Positions 1 to 10,359 of a stretch of 64,000 nt of DNA are shown piece by piece. Position 1 is the stretch's first letter; every line of letters begins with the position of its first letter. The notes beneath the pieces are model-generated. The model made no database searches. It was given only the letters and a program-made list of their open reading frames with translations, and had not been told where the DNA came from. The position numbers were made by a program, and so were the translations under genes. This DNA comes from Streptomyces rimosus (lineage in GTDB: Bacteria > Actinomycetota > Actinomycetes > Streptomycetales > Streptomycetaceae): NCBI RefSeq assembly GCF_008704655.1, contig NZ_CP023688.1, positions 4,092,001 to 4,156,000 on the forward strand, in the 5' to 3' direction.

Positions 1-605
1 AGTTCGAGGTCGTGCGCGGCCTCCTTGGCGAAGCCCAGCCCGGGGTCGATCACGATGCGCTCGGGGCCGATGCCGCCGGCCACCGCCCGGTCCAGGCTCT
101 GCCGCAGCTCGTCGACGACCTCGGAGACCACGTCCCCGTAGACGGCCCGGTTGTTCATGTCGATGGACCGGCCGCGCCAGTGCATGACCACGAACGGCAC
201 CCCGGCCGCGGCGACCACCGGCACCATCGCCGGGTCGGCCGCGCCCGCGCTCACGTCGTTGACCAGCCGCGCACCCGCCGCGACGGCCTGCTCGGCGACC
301 GAGGCCCGCATGGTGTCCACCGAGACCGTGACCCCGGCGGCGCACAGCTCCCGTACGACCGGCACGACCCGGCGCAGTTCCTCCGCCTCGTCCACCCGCG
401 CGGCGCCCGGCCGCGTGGACTCGCCGCCCACGTCCACCAGGTCGGCGCCCTGCGCGACCAGATCGAGCCCGTGTTTGACGGCCAGCTCGGTGTCGAACCA
501 CTGCCCGCCGTCGGAGAACGAGTCGGGCGTCACGTTCACCACGCCCATCACCGCGCAGCGGTCCCAGTCCGGAAGTCCGGCCACCCGGCCGCGCAAGGTA
601 CTCAT
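1..605 (-). CDS. folP: Dihydropteroate synthase (3' end outside window)
   Basis: FolP joins 6-hydroxymethyl-dihydropterin pyrophosphate to p-aminobenzoate to make dihydropteroate in folate synthesis; it is cytosolic and the sulfonamide target. About 201 residues lie in the window, starting MSTLRGRVAG. They carry the family signatures MGVVNVTPDSF (about residues 20-30), GGESTRPG (about 60-67), SVDT and, near the edge, DPGLGFAK. The ATG at 605 gives the usual short N-terminus before the first TIM-barrel strand. The C-terminal part is cut by the window edge. folE lies about 3.3 kb away on the same strand, as expected for an actinobacterial folate region. Confidence 0.95.
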   Translation of the reverse strand, partial: MSTLRGRVAGLPDWDRCAVMGVVNVTPDSFSDGGQWFDTELAVKHGLDLVAQGADLVDVGGESTRPGAARVDEAEELRRVVPVVRELCAAGVTVSVDTMRASVAEQAVAAGARLVNDVSAGAADPAMVPVVAAAGVPFVVMHWRGRSIDMNNRAVYGDVVSEVVDELRQSLDRAVAGGIGPERIVIDPGLGFAKEAAHDLE

Positions 606-674
606 GGCTCCAGCCTAGGCGTGTGGGGTACGGGGCCGCCCACCCCGGTCAGGGGCGGGCGGCGTACCCGGTTC

Positions 675-2519
675 TTACGCGGCGGTCCCGACCGCGTCCG
701 CGGTGATGGGCTCGTCCTTGTGCGCGCACGGCTGCGGCTCGGCGGGTGCCTTGCGGCGCAGCGCCCGGGGCAGTCCCAGCTCCAGGTACCCCTCGGCCTG
801 TAGTGCGGCCAGGCCGATGCGCGGGATGTCCCGGCTGTTGCGGAAGACCACGAAGCGCGGCTCCCAGCGGGGCTGGAACTTGTCGTTGAACTTGTAGAGC
901 GATTCGATCTGGTACCAGCGGGACAGGAAGATCAGCATCCCGCGCCAGATCCGGATGACCGGGCCCGCGCCCAGCTTCTCGCCGCGCTCCAGGGAGGAGC
1001 GGAAGACCGCGAAGTTCAGCGACACCTGCTTGATCTTCAGACCGGGGGCCGCCTGGAGGGAGGCGACGATCAGCAGCTCGTTCATGCCGGGGTCGGCGGA
1101 GCGGTCGCGGCGCATCAGCTCCAGCGAGATGCCGTCCTTGCCCCACGGTACGTAGTGCTGCATGGCCTTCAGGTCGCCGAACGGGCCGGGCGCCTCGCCC
1201 TCGGCGGGCGCCAGGTGGGCGGTGGCGATCACCGCGTCGCCGTCCTTGTCCGCGTCGATACGGCCCAGCGCCATCGAGAAGCCGCGCTCGGTGTCGGTGT
1301 CGCGCCAGGCGTCGGCGGCCTTCTGGATACGGGCCAGCTCCTCGGGCTCCAGGTCGCGCACCCGCCGTACCCGGGTCTCGTAGCCGTTGCGCTCGATGCG
1401 CTTGACCATCTGGCGTACGTTGCGCATCGAGCGGCCCGTGAGGGTGAAGTCCGCCACGTCCACGATCGCCTCGTCGCCCAGCTCCAGCGCGTCCATGCCG
1501 GTCTCACGGGTCCAGACCTGGCCGCCGGTCTCGCTGCAGCCGGTGACGGCCGGGGTCCAGGAGTGCGCCCGCGCCTCCTCCATGAAGCGCTCGATGGCGC
1601 CCGGCCACGCCTCCACGTCGCCGATCGGGTCGCCGCTGGCGAGCATCACGCCGGATATGACCCGGTAGCAGACCGCGGCCTTGCCGGTCGGCGAGAAGAC
1701 CACGCCCTTGTCGCGGCGGAGCGCGAAGTAGCCGAGGGAGTCCCGGCCGCCGTGCTTGGCCAGCAGCTCGCGCAGCTTCTCCTCGTCCTCCTCGGTGAGC
1801 CGGGCGGCCGGGTGCTCGGGGCGGAAGGCCAGGTAGGCGGTGGTGGCGACGGTCAGCAGGCCGAGGGCGCCGAGGGAGTAGCCGACGGTGTAGTCGACGT
1901 TGTTCACGTACCGGACCGGGCCCTCGAAGCCGAACAGGCCCCACAGGACGTGCTTGATCCGCTCCCACACCGACGGATCACCGACGATCTTGTGCGGGTG
2001 AGTGTTCACGATCACCAGGCCGAGGCCGAAGCTGATGCCTCCGAGGGCGACGAAGTTCAGCAGCGCCTTCACCCGGCTGCGCGGGTCCGGCAGCGCCTCG
2101 AAGGCGCGGCGGTGCCACACCAGGAAGGCCAGCAGGGCCAGCGAGAAGGCCGCGCCCACGACGGAGTGCCGGTAGACCAGCTGGGCCGCGATGCCCACCG
2201 GGAGCAGCGCGACGGCCGCCACCCAGGCGCGGCGCTTACGCCGTTTGAGCCCGTGGGCGAGCATCAGGAGCAGGATGCCGACGACTATGGAGGAAGCCGC
2301 GGCCAGGGCGCTCACGGTGCCCGGCAGGACCTCCGCCAGCGCATGCAGCCGGCTGTGCCGGAAACGGGGGAAGAGCCCGGCCGCCAGATTCAGCAGCCCG
2401 ACGACCGCTCCGGCGGTCCCCACCAATGGCGGGACCTTTTCCGGGCGGGGACCGCGCAGCCAGCGTGGCGGACGCCACGCAACCGTCCCGGACTTTTCGC
2501 CATCTAGCCTGTCAGACAT
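675..2519 (-). CDS. MprF/LysX-like membrane protein with C-terminal DUF2156 transferase domain
   Basis: The N-terminal third has several hydrophobic segments (for example VGTAGAVVGLLNLAAGLF and a following stretch rich in L, V and A). The soluble C-terminal half, from about residue 270, looks like the GNAT-like DUF2156 domain of MprF/LysX proteins, which transfer lysine or alanine from tRNA to phosphatidylglycerol. There is no fused lysyl-tRNA synthetase domain. The ATG at 2519 has GGGAAAG just upstream. An in-frame ATG at 2570 would add 17 residues without a clear ribosome site. It is divergent from the membrane esterase at 2660. The substrate is inferred from the family only and could be something other than lysyl-phosphatidylglycerol. 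Confidence 0.8.
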   Translation of the reverse strand: MSDRLDGEKSGTVAWRPPRWLRGPRPEKVPPLVGTAGAVVGLLNLAAGLFPRFRHSRLHALAEVLPGTVSALAAASSIVVGILLLMLAHGLKRRKRRAWVAAVALLPVGIAAQLVYRHSVVGAAFSLALLAFLVWHRRAFEALPDPRSRVKALLNFVALGGISFGLGLVIVNTHPHKIVGDPSVWERIKHVLWGLFGFEGPVRYVNNVDYTVGYSLGALGLLTVATTAYLAFRPEHPAARLTEEDEEKLRELLAKHGGRDSLGYFALRRDKGVVFSPTGKAAVCYRVISGVMLASGDPIGDVEAWPGAIERFMEEARAHSWTPAVTGCSETGGQVWTRETGMDALELGDEAIVDVADFTLTGRSMRNVRQMVKRIERNGYETRVRRVRDLEPEELARIQKAADAWRDTDTERGFSMALGRIDADKDGDAVIATAHLAPAEGEAPGPFGDLKAMQHYVPWGKDGISLELMRRDRSADPGMNELLIVASLQAAPGLKIKQVSLNFAVFRSSLERGEKLGAGPVIRIWRGMLIFLSRWYQIESLYKFNDKFQPRWEPRFVVFRNSRDIPRIGLAALQAEGYLELGLPRALRRKAPAEPQPCAHKDEPITADAVGTAA

Positions 2520-2659
2520 TACTTTCCCGTCGCCCCGGTCGAGAGAACGTGCGAGTGTTAGTCGCAGCATCTGGACTTTTGCGCCCTGTATGACGGCGTT
2601 TCAGGGCCCGGGGTTCCACCTGCGGCCGTGTCGACCGGCCGCCCGGAAGAAAGCGCCAC

Positions 2660-3775
2660 ATGGGTCTCACCAGCAAAAAAGTGCTGCTCCTGGCCGTCCT
2701 TTTCGCGGTAGCACTCTTTGTCCTCACCATCTGGCTGTGGCCGCGCCTGTCCAGGCGCAACTGGCGTGCGGTCCTCGGCCGCATCGGCCTGCTGCTGGCG
2801 ACCCAGCTGTCGATCTTCGCGTCGATCGGCCTGTTCGCGAACAACTCGTTCGGTTTCTACGCGTCCTGGGCGGACCTGTTCGGCAAGGAGCAGGAGCCGG
2901 GCGTGGTGACCAATTACGAGACCGGCCCGAACGGCACCAAGCTGAAGATGCTCGGCAGCGAGCACGTGGGCGTGCCCGGCGGCTCCAAGCCGCACGTCGG
3001 CGGCCGGATAGACAAGGTCGTGCTCAAGGGCGAGAAGTCCAAGATCAACAGCCCGGCGTTCGTGTATCTGCCGCCGCAGTACTTCCAGGCCAAGTACGCG
3101 AAGAAGCGCTTCCCGGCGTCCGTGGTGCTGACCGGCTACCCGGGCACCGCGCAGGCCCTGTACAAGAAGCTGCACTTCCCGCAGACCCAGCACGACCTGG
3201 TCCGCAAGAACAAGATGCAGCCGACGATACTGGTCATGATGCGCCCGACCGTGGCGCCGCCGCGGGACACCGAGTGCGTGGACATCCCGAACGGCCCGCA
3301 GACCGAGACGTTCTTCACCCATGACGTGCGCCACGACATAGCCAGCCACTACCGGGTGGGCACCGACGCCAGGAACTGGGGCGTCATAGGGGACTCCACG
3401 GGCGGCTACTGCGCCCTGAAGATGCCGATGCGCTACCCGAAGGCGTTCTCCACCGGCGTGGCCCTCTCCGGCGCGTACAAGGCCCCGCTGGACGCCACGA
3501 CCGGCGCGCTGTTCGGCGGCGACAAGCAGCTGGAGCGGGAGAACGACCTCATGTGGCGGCAGAAAAACCTTCCTGCGGCGCCGGTGAACCTCCTCGTCAC
3601 CACCAGCAAGCAGGGCGAGGAGAACTACAAGGACACGCTGAAGTTCATCCAGCAGACCAAGTCCCCCAGCCGGATCGCGTCGATCATCCTCGACAGCGGC
3701 GGCCACAACTTCAACACCTGGCGCCGTGAGATACCGGCCGCCTTGGAGTGGATGGGCGGCCACCTCAGGGCGTAG
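2660..3775 (+). CDS. Membrane-anchored esterase-family alpha/beta hydrolase
   Basis: The protein has 371 residues. Two hydrophobic segments (about 7-26 and 40-60) anchor it, and the rest is an esterase-D/antigen-85-like alpha/beta hydrolase. The nucleophile is Ser246 in GDSTGGY. His349 in SGGHNF is the likely catalytic His. The catalytic domain is predicted to face outside the membrane, so it probably acts on a lipid, cell-envelope or extracellular ester; the substrate cannot be read from sequence. It is divergent from the MprF-like gene, with 140 bp between the starts, so the two may share control. A strong palindromic terminator follows it. Confidence 0.82.
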   Translation: MGLTSKKVLLLAVLFAVALFVLTIWLWPRLSRRNWRAVLGRIGLLLATQLSIFASIGLFANNSFGFYASWADLFGKEQEPGVVTNYETGPNGTKLKMLGSEHVGVPGGSKPHVGGRIDKVVLKGEKSKINSPAFVYLPPQYFQAKYAKKRFPASVVLTGYPGTAQALYKKLHFPQTQHDLVRKNKMQPTILVMMRPTVAPPRDTECVDIPNGPQTETFFTHDVRHDIASHYRVGTDARNWGVIGDSTGGYCALKMPMRYPKAFSTGVALSGAYKAPLDATTGALFGGDKQLERENDLMWRQKNLPAAPVNLLVTTSKQGEENYKDTLKFIQQTKSPSRIASIILDSGGHNFNTWRREIPAALEWMGGHLRA

Positions 3776-3804
3776 CGGACACCGCCCCGAGGGCGGCGTG
3801 ACGA

Positions 3805-3845
3805 CGAGGGCGGGGCCCGGTGGATTCCACCGGGCCCCGCCCTCG
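3805..3845. terminator. Bidirectional hairpin between esterase gene and folE
   Basis: Two perfect 20-nt inverted arms (3805-3824 and 3826-3845) surround a single base. They are very GC-rich (core GGGGCCCGGTGG). The site lies between the convergent ends of the esterase gene (3775) and folE (3905), so it can stop transcription from both sides. There is no T-tract, which is common for Streptomyces terminators. Confidence 0.8.
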
Positions 3846-3904
3846 TTCGTATCGCCGGAGGCCCGCCGGCCGGCCCCTGTGCGGCGCATCGGCCCCGTAC
3901 GGCC

Positions 3905-4510
3905 TCAGCGGGCCAGTATCAGGCTCATCGCCTCGGAGCGGGTCGTGGAGTCCCGCAGCTGGCCGCGTACGGCCGAGGTGGTCGTCTTCGCGCCCGGCTT
4001 GCGGATGCCGCGCACCGACATGCACATGTGCTCGGCCTCGATCACCACGATGGCGCCGCGGGCCTCCAGGATGCGCATCAGGGAATCGGCGATCTGCGTG
4101 GTGAGGCGTTCCTGCACCTGCGGGCGGCGGGCGAAGACCTCGACCAGCCGGGCCAGCTTGGACAGGCCGGTGATCTTGCCGCTCTCGGCCGGGATGTAGC
4201 CGACGTGCGCGACGCCGTGGAAGGGCAGCAGGTGGTGCTCGCACAGCGAGACGATCTCGATGTCCTTGACCAGCACCATCTCGTCGTGGCCCAGGTCGAA
4301 GGTGGTCGTCAGGACGTCCTCGGGCTCCTGGCGCAGTCCGGCCAGGATCTCCTTGTACGCGCGGGCGACCCGCGCCGGCGTCTCCAGGAGGCCCTCGCGG
4401 TCCGGGTCCTCGCCGACGGCGATCAACAGCTCACGTACGGCGTTCTCGGCGCGCTTCTCGTCGAACTCGCCGATCTTGCCGTCGCCGTCCAGCGTCACCG
4501 GATCGGTCAT
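3905..4510 (-). CDS. folE: GTP cyclohydrolase I
   Basis: FolE converts GTP to 7,8-dihydroneopterin triphosphate, the first step of pterin and folate synthesis. The length of 201 residues is normal. The zinc ligands are visible: Cys90 and His93 in [11 protein letters not shown] and Cys163 in HMCMSVRGI. The ATG start at 4510 follows a GAGGCACGAG ribosome site. It lies downstream of ftsH, with an intrinsic terminator between, so it probably has its own promoter in 4511-4650. folP nearby supports a folate role. Confidence 0.97.
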   Translation of the reverse strand: MTDPVTLDGDGKIGEFDEKRAENAVRELLIAVGEDPDREGLLETPARVARAYKEILAGLRQEPEDVLTTTFDLGHDEMVLVKDIEIVSLCEHHLLPFHGVAHVGYIPAESGKITGLSKLARLVEVFARRPQVQERLTTQIADSLMRILEARGAIVVIEAEHMCMSVRGIRKPGAKTTTSAVRGQLRDSTTRSEAMSLILAR

Positions 4511-4646
4511 CTCGTGCCTCGTTCCTGTTGCGCCCGCTCCTCCGGCGGAGTACCACGTGTCCAGGCTAGAACCCGTGGGGCACGGCTTTCATTCCGGGGC
4601 CGGTGTGAGCCCTATGACATTCCGGTCATAACGATCGCGACGCTGC

Positions 4647-4688
4647 GAAAAAAACCGGGTCCGTACGGAATGTTCCGTACGGACCCGG
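4647..4688 (-). terminator. Intrinsic terminator of ftsH
   Basis: On the minus strand a perfect 17-bp hairpin (arms 4672-4688 and 4653-4669, 2-nt loop, so the top pairs must open) is followed directly by seven T residues (A-run 4647-4653 on the plus strand). It begins 53 nt after the ftsH stop. A classical T-tract is unusual in such GC-rich DNA, which makes this a confident call. Confidence 0.9.
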
Positions 4689-4740
4689 TCTGCTGCCGGG
4701 CGAACCCGGCCGGTGCCTTGTCAGCGACGCCCGAAAGCGG

Positions 4741-6756
4741 TCAGCTCTCCGGCGTCCGGTCCTCGGGGGACTCGGTCTTCTCCGTCGAGACATTCGACGA
4801 CGAGGAGGGGGCCGAGCCGTTGGCCGGGGCCAGCTCCTTCGGGGAGAGCACCGGCGGGCGGGTCGAGGGCGTACGCCGCGAGGAGCCGGTCCACGCCGGA
4901 CGGGCCGGGCGCTTGACGATGTGCTTGAAGACCTCGGCGACCTCTTCCTTGTTCAGCGTCTCCTTCTCCAGGAGCTGCAGAACCAGGTTGTCGAGCACAT
5001 CGCGGTTCTCGACCAGGATCTCCCACGCCTCGTTGTGCGCGGTCTCGATGAGCTTCTTGACCTCTTCGTCGACCAGCGCCGCGACCTCTTCGGAGTAGTC
5101 GCGCTGGTGTCCCATCTCACGGCCGAGGAACGGCTCGGAGTTGTCGGAGCCGAACTTGATCGCGCCGAGCCGCTCGGTCATGCCGTACTGGGTGACCATG
5201 GCACGGGCCGTCGCGGTCGCCTTCTCGATGTCGTTCGCGGCGCCGGTGGTCGGGTCGTGGAAGACCAGCTCCTCGGCCGCGCGGCCACCGAGCATGTACG
5301 CCAGCTGGTCGAGCATCTCGTTGCGCGTGGTCGAGTACTTGTCCTCGTCGGGCAGGACCATGGTGTAGCCCAGGGCCCGGCCGCGGGACAGGATCGTGAT
5401 CTTGTGGACCGGGTCGGAGTTCGGCGAAGCGGCCGCGACCAGGGCGTGTCCGCCCTCGTGGTACGCGGTGATCTTCTTCTCCTTCTCCGACATGATGCGG
5501 GTCCGCTTCTGCGGACCGGCCACCACGCGGTCGATCGCCTCGTCCAGCGCCTTGTTGTCGATCAGCTTCGCGTCGCTGCGGGCCGTCAGCAGCGCGGCTT
5601 CGTTGAGCACGTTCGACAGGTCGGCACCGGTGAAGCCGGGGGTGCGCTTGGCGACGGCCGACAGGTCGACGTCCGGCGCGACCGGCTTGCCCTTCTGGTG
5701 GACCTTGAGGATCTCCAGGCGGCCCTGCATGTCCGGGCGGTCGACGGCGATCTGCCGGTCGAAGCGGCCGGGGCGCAGCAGCGCCGGGTCCAGGATGTCC
5801 GGGCGGTTGGTCGCGGCGATCAGGATCACGCCGCCCTTGACGTCGAAGCCGTCCATCTCGACGAGCAGCTGGTTCAGCGTCTGCTCGCGCTCGTCGTGGC
5901 CGCCGCCGAGGCCCGCGCCGCGGTGCCGGCCGACGGCGTCGATCTCGTCGACGAAGACGATCGCCGGGGCGTTCGCCTTGGCCTGCTCGAACAGGTCACG
6001 GACCCGGGAGGCACCGACACCCACGAACATCTCGACGAAGTCGGAGCCGGAGATCGAGTAGAACGGCACACCCGCCTCGCCGGCGACGGCGCGCGCGAGC
6101 AGCGTCTTGCCCGTACCGGGCGGGCCGTACAGCAGCACACCCTTCGGGATCTTGGCGCCGACGGCCTGGAACTTGGCCGGCTCCTGGAGGAACTCCTTGA
6201 TCTCCTGGAGCTCCTCGACGGCCTCGTCCGAACCCGCGACGTCCGAGAACGTCGTCTTCGGGGTGTCCTTGGTGATCAGCTTGGCCTTGGACTTCCCGAA
6301 GTTCATCACCCGGGAGCCGCCGCCCTGCATCTGGTTCATCAGGAACAGGAAGATGACCACGATGAGGACGAAGGGCAGCAGCGAGATCAGCATCCCGACG
6401 AACGGGTTCTGCTTCGAGGGGGAGACGGTGTAGCCGTCCTTGATCTCGCCGGTCTGGTACCTGGCCTGCAGGGTCTTGGCCAGATCGACGCCCTGGTCGC
6501 CGATGTAGCTCGCCTGGAGCTTGTTGGAGCCGTCGACCTTGTTGTCGCCGGACAGCTCGACCTTGATCTTGTTCTCGTCGCCGGTCGTCAGCTCGGCGGA
6601 TTTCACCTTGTTGTCAGTGATCGCCTTGACGACCTGACCGGTGTCCACCGTCTTGTAGCCGCCGGACGAGCCGACGACCTGCATCAACACGACCACGGCG
6701 AGGACGGCCAGCACGATCCACATGACCGGCCCACGGAAGTATCGCTTCACGTCCAT
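4741..6756 (-). CDS. ftsH: ATP-dependent zinc metalloprotease FtsH
   Basis: Membrane AAA+ protease of 671 residues that degrades membrane and short-lived regulatory proteins. There are two membrane segments (about 12-28 and 120-140), an AAA module with Walker A GPPGTGKT (211-218) and Walker B IVFVDEID (267-273), an SRH region with GRFDRQ, and the zinc site HEGGH (433-437). The tail (from about 610) is Pro/Ser-rich and is likely disordered. The start at 6756 fits the usual [10 protein letters not shown]-terminus. It lies downstream of hpt and tilS in the conserved tilS-hpt-ftsH order. Confidence 0.97.
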   Translation of the reverse strand: MDVKRYFRGPVMWIVLAVLAVVVLMQVVGSSGGYKTVDTGQVVKAITDNKVKSAELTTGDENKIKVELSGDNKVDGSNKLQASYIGDQGVDLAKTLQARYQTGEIKDGYTVSPSKQNPFVGMLISLLPFVLIVVIFLFLMNQMQGGGSRVMNFGKSKAKLITKDTPKTTFSDVAGSDEAVEELQEIKEFLQEPAKFQAVGAKIPKGVLLYGPPGTGKTLLARAVAGEAGVPFYSISGSDFVEMFVGVGASRVRDLFEQAKANAPAIVFVDEIDAVGRHRGAGLGGGHDEREQTLNQLLVEMDGFDVKGGVILIAATNRPDILDPALLRPGRFDRQIAVDRPDMQGRLEILKVHQKGKPVAPDVDLSAVAKRTPGFTGADLSNVLNEAALLTARSDAKLIDNKALDEAIDRVVAGPQKRTRIMSEKEKKITAYHEGGHALVAAASPNSDPVHKITILSRGRALGYTMVLPDEDKYSTTRNEMLDQLAYMLGGRAAEELVFHDPTTGAANDIEKATATARAMVTQYGMTERLGAIKFGSDNSEPFLGREMGHQRDYSEEVAALVDEEVKKLIETAHNEAWEILVENRDVLDNLVLQLLEKETLNKEEVAEVFKHIVKRPARPAWTGSSRRTPSTRPPVLSPKELAPANGSAPSSSSNVSTEKTESPEDRTPES

Positions 6757-7041
6757 CCATACGGAGCTCTTTGAGCCCCGTCCCTCCTGCCACAGTGAGG
6801 CACAACAGCCCTGTGGAGGGCTGGTCGTGCGTACGGTGTATTACTGGCCCGAAAAAAGACTGACCTTCGGACGGTACCCCAGCATTGTCACCCGACGACG
6901 CCGCCCACGGTTAACAATGCAGCTTCGGATGCCGTTCTCCCTGCTCCAACGGCGGGCGGCCCCACGGGGTTCCCGCCACCGGTCTCCGGTCGGTCCCGGG
7001 CCCCGGCCGCCGGTGCGGCGGCCGGACGGGTACGGCGCCGC

Positions 7042-7596
7042 TCAGCCGCCGTAGACGTGCGGTGCGAGCGTGCCGACGAACGGCAGGTTGCGGTACTTCT
7101 CCGCGAAATCCAGGCCGTAGCCCACGACGAACTCGTTGGGGATGTCGAAACCGATCCACTTCACGTCGATCGCCACCTTGGCCGCGTCCGGCTTGCGCAG
7201 CAGCGTGCAGACCTCCAGGCTGGCGGGCTCGCGCGAGCCCAGGTTCGACAGCAGCCAGGACAGCGTCAGACCGGAGTCGATGATGTCCTCGACGATCAGG
7301 ACGTGCTTGCCCTTGATGTCGGTGTCCAGGTCCTTGAGGATGCGGACCACTCCGGAGGACTGGGTGCCCGCGCCGTACGACGACACGGCCATCCAGTCCA
7401 TCGTGACGGGGTTGGACAGCGCACGCGCCAGGTCCGCCATGACCATCACGGCGCCCTTGAGGACGCCGCCCAGGAGCAGGTCCTTGCCCGCGTACTCCGC
7501 GTCGATCTTCGCGGCCAGCTCTGCCAGCTTCGCGTCGATCTCTTCCTTGCTGATGAGCACCGACTGAAGGTCGGAACCCATGTCCTTGTCGTCCAC
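7042..7596 (-). CDS. hpt: Hypoxanthine phosphoribosyltransferase
   Basis: Purine salvage enzyme that makes IMP or GMP from hypoxanthine or guanine and PRPP. The PRPP-binding loop [14 protein letters not shown] and the C-terminal [20 protein letters not shown] are typical, and the length of 184 residues is normal. The GTG at 7596 (VDDKDMGSD) has GAGAG about eight bases upstream. An ATG five codons later (7581) or another GTG nine bases upstream are alternatives. It lies 62 bp downstream of tilS on the same strand, so the two are probably cotranscribed. Confidence 0.95.
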   Translation of the reverse strand: MDDKDMGSDLQSVLISKEEIDAKLAELAAKIDAEYAGKDLLLGGVLKGAVMVMADLARALSNPVTMDWMAVSSYGAGTQSSGVVRILKDLDTDIKGKHVLIVEDIIDSGLTLSWLLSNLGSREPASLEVCTLLRKPDAAKVAIDVKWIGFDIPNEFVVGYGLDFAEKYRNLPFVGTLAPHVYGG

Positions 7597-7658
7597 CCGT
7601 GCCACTCTCGCTCGGTTCGGTGTCATGAGACTCATGCAGCAAGGCGGTCCCGTACGGC

Positions 7659-8741
7659 TCAGCCCTGCCGGATCACCAGTCTGCCACCCTGCCGTCGCAC
7701 ACCCACCCGCCCGGGGAGGTTGACGGTCCCCTGCCCGCGCCAGGCCGTGATCAGCCGGTCCACCTCTTCGATGTGGCGGGCGAAGAGCGAACCGGCCGGC
7801 GCGCCCGCCGCGATGGCCGCCCGGCGCAGCACCCGGCGGCGGACGGCGGCGGGCAGGGCGTACAGCTTGGCGGCGTCCAGGGCGCCGCGCTCGTCGACGA
7901 CCGTGCGCTCCGCGTCGGCGGCCCAGGAATCCAGGGCGTCGGCGTCGTCCCGGGAGAGCTGGGCCGTACGGGCGAGGGCCTCCACGACGCCCTTGCCGAG
8001 CGCCTTCTCCAGCGCGGGCAGGCCCTCGTGGCGCAGCCGGGAGCGCGTGTACAGGGGATCGGCGTTGTGCGGGTCGTCCCATACGGGCAGCGACTGGATC
8101 AGGCACGCCTTACGGGCCGTCTGCCGGTCCACCTCCAGGAAAGGGCGGCGATAGCGACCGCCGCGGCCCGTCGTGGCCGCCATGCCGGACAGGGAGCGCG
8201 TGCCGGAGCCCCTGGCGAGCCCCAGCAGGACCGTCTCTGCCTGGTCGTCGCGGGTGTGGCCGAGGAGGATCGCGGCGGCGCCGTGGCGCTCGGCGGCGGC
8301 GTCGAGCGCGGCGTAGCGCGCGTCGCGGGCGGCGGCCTCGGGGCCGCCCTCGGCGCCCACCTGGACGGCCACCGCGTCGACCGGGTCCAGACCGAGGGCG
8401 CGCAGACGCACCACGACCTCCGCGGCGCGCAGGTCGGAGCCGTCCTGGAGGCCGTGGTCGACGGTGATGCCGCCGGCCCGTACGCCCAGCTTGGGCGCCT
8501 CGAAGGCCAGCGCGGAGGCGAGTGCCATGGAATCGGCGCCGCCGGAGCACGCGACGAGCACCAGAGGGGGCGCGTCCGCCGCGGGGGACAGCGCCCCGGC
8601 GGACCGCGCGGAGCCCGCGGCGACCGGCTGCTGCGCGGCGTGCGCGGGGGCCGGGATCTGCGAGGAGTGGTGGTTCAGTACGTCGTGGAGCACGCGGCGG
8701 ACCGCCACGCGTATCGCGGCGACCGCTGGATGGGGACCCAT
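7659..8741 (-). CDS. tilS: tRNA(Ile)-lysidine synthetase
   Basis: PP-loop enzyme that ATP-dependently adds lysine to C34 of the CAU-anticodon tRNA-Ile, switching it to read AUA. The PP-loop motif SGGADSMAL is at about residues 66-74, followed by ITVDHGLQ and the [15 protein letters not shown] block. The first 60 residues contain an Ala/Ser-rich insert (about 25-58) ahead of the catalytic core, which is longer than in many bacteria. The ATG at 8741 ([10 protein letters not shown]) matches the conserved actinobacterial N-terminus. A start 17 codons upstream is possible but less likely. Confidence 0.93.
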   Translation of the reverse strand: MGPHPAVAAIRVAVRRVLHDVLNHHSSQIPAPAHAAQQPVAAGSARSAGALSPAADAPPLVLVACSGGADSMALASALAFEAPKLGVRAGGITVDHGLQDGSDLRAAEVVVRLRALGLDPVDAVAVQVGAEGGPEAAARDARYAALDAAAERHGAAAILLGHTRDDQAETVLLGLARGSGTRSLSGMAATTGRGGRYRRPFLEVDRQTARKACLIQSLPVWDDPHNADPLYTRSRLRHEGLPALEKALGKGVVEALARTAQLSRDDADALDSWAADAERTVVDERGALDAAKLYALPAAVRRRVLRRAAIAAGAPAGSLFARHIEEVDRLITAWRGQGTVNLPGRVGVRRQGGRLVIRQG

Positions 8742-8946
8742 GTCCGTTTCCAATCGTGGGGGGCTTCGGGCCGAGCAACGGCTTTTCGTCACACAGAGTG
8801 CCTAGATGGTGACAGAGACGAGCAGTTCCCTGAGCATTGCACGCCCATCCTGCGGTCACGGTCCCTCAGAAGAGTGATTGAGGGGAGCGTTCACCCGCCG
8901 TGCGGTGCGACCGGCTCGCGCCTTTGTCCCCCGGGGCTCCGCCCCC

Positions 8947-10101
8947 TCAGCGATGCACCCGCGCGACCCAGTCCGCCGGTTTGGCGATCTCCTGTTTGGT
9001 CGGCAGCGTGTTCGGCGACGTCCACACCCGGTTGAAGCCGTCCATGCCGACCTCGTCCACGACGGCCCGTACGAACCGCTCGCCGTCCCGGTACTGGCGC
9101 AACTTCGCGTCCAGCCCCAGCAGCTTGCGCAGCGCCTGGTCCAGCCGGCCCGCGCCGCTGGCCCGCCGCTTCTGGAACTTCTCGCGGATCTCCGCGACGG
9201 ACGGCACCACATCCGGGCCGACACCGTCCATCACATAATCGGCGTGCCCCTCCAGGAGCGACATCACCGCCGTCAGCCGCGCCAGGATCTCCCGCTGCGC
9301 CGGGGTCTGCACCAGGTCCACGAAGCTGCGGCTCCCGTCGTCCCCCTCCTCGCCCTCCGGCCGGCCGCCGGTCAGCGACTGGACGGCCTCCCGCAGCCGC
9401 TCCAGCAGCGTGCCCGGGTCGATCTCCGTCTCGCCCAGGAAGGACTGGATCTCGCCCTCGATGTGATCGCGCAGCCAGGGCACGGCCGTGAACTGCGTAC
9501 GGTGCGTCTCCTCGTGCAGGCACACCCACATGCGGAAGTCGTGCGGGTCCACCTCCAGCTCCCGCTCCACGTGCACGATGTTCGGCGCCACCAGCAGCAG
9601 TCGGCCGCCCTGCGCCCCCGCCGGCAGGTCGCGCGAGGCGGGCGCGAAGGTCTCGTACTGGCCGAGAACGCGCGAGGCCAGGAACGACAGCAGCATCCCC
9701 AGCTCGACGCCGGTCACCTTGCCGCCGACAGCGCCCAGCACGGCGCCGCCCGGCATGGAGGAGCGGCGCTCCTCCATCTTGTGCAGCAGCGGCTTCAGCA
9801 CGGCGCGGAAACCGGCCACATTGGCCCTGATCCAGCCGGGGCGGTCCACGACGAGGACAGGGGTGTCGTGCTGAGTACGAGGCTGCTCCGCGCCCGGCTC
9901 CCCCTCCGCCGCCGACTCCGGGTGCACCATGCGCGTGAACCTGCGCACATGCTCCTCGGAAGACTTCGCGTGCCGCCGCAGCTCGGCGACGATCTCCCGC
10001 GCCTCGTCGCGGCTCACCTCTGGTCCCGGCCGCACGAACCGGGTCGCGGTCGCTACCGCGAGGTTCCAGTCGACCATCTCCACACCACCGATGCTCGTCA
10101 T
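8947..10101 (-). CDS. Zinc-dependent metalloprotease of the DUF2342 (F420-biosynthesis-associated) family
   Basis: The 384-residue protein has no signal peptide. The metzincin-like motif HEETH at 196-200 within VCLHEETHRTQF, followed by a long helical C-terminus, is typical of the DUF2342 family, often annotated as a zinc-dependent metalloprotease or coenzyme F420 biosynthesis-associated protein. Its substrate is unknown. It occupies its usual place between tilS and a D-Ala-D-Ala carboxypeptidase gene. The ATG at 10101 was taken; another in-frame ATG lies eight codons on (MVDWNLAV). Confidence 0.88.
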   Translation of the reverse strand: MTSIGGVEMVDWNLAVATATRFVRPGPEVSRDEAREIVAELRRHAKSSEEHVRRFTRMVHPESAAEGEPGAEQPRTQHDTPVLVVDRPGWIRANVAGFRAVLKPLLHKMEERRSSMPGGAVLGAVGGKVTGVELGMLLSFLASRVLGQYETFAPASRDLPAGAQGGRLLLVAPNIVHVERELEVDPHDFRMWVCLHEETHRTQFTAVPWLRDHIEGEIQSFLGETEIDPGTLLERLREAVQSLTGGRPEGEEGDDGSRSFVDLVQTPAQREILARLTAVMSLLEGHADYVMDGVGPDVVPSVAEIREKFQKRRASGAGRLDQALRKLLGLDAKLRQYRDGERFVRAVVDEVGMDGFNRVWTSPNTLPTKQEIAKPADWVARVHR

Positions 10102-10359
10102 GGGTTCACGGTACGTGGGCGCATCCGCTGGGGGTAGCGCAGCGCGGGTCGCCTGCGGCGGGCCGGGCCGGTTCGTCGGTGGCGGTTCGGTTTCGGCTGC
10201 CGGTCCATTTGCGCCTGCGGCGGGCTGTGGCCGCTGCGCGGGGCTGTCAGGTTCGGGGACGGGCCTGCGCGGCAGGCCGCTCCGGCCCGTCCCCTTCCGT
10301 GGTGGGGTGGGGAGAGGGTGGGGTCTTGCTGGTGTGGGTGGTCGGGTGCTGGTTGTTTG

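Noticed and set aside
3906..4510. A riboswitch or attenuator before folE
   Set aside because: The upstream gap contains only the ftsH terminator and ordinary sequence; no conserved THF-type or other aptamer pattern was recognised.
4921..6774. A long plus-strand open frame of about 617 codons antisense to ftsH
   Set aside because: It is the complement of a conserved, motif-complete ftsH. High GC at third positions makes long antisense frames common here, and its product is a Val/Asp/His-rich low-complexity string.
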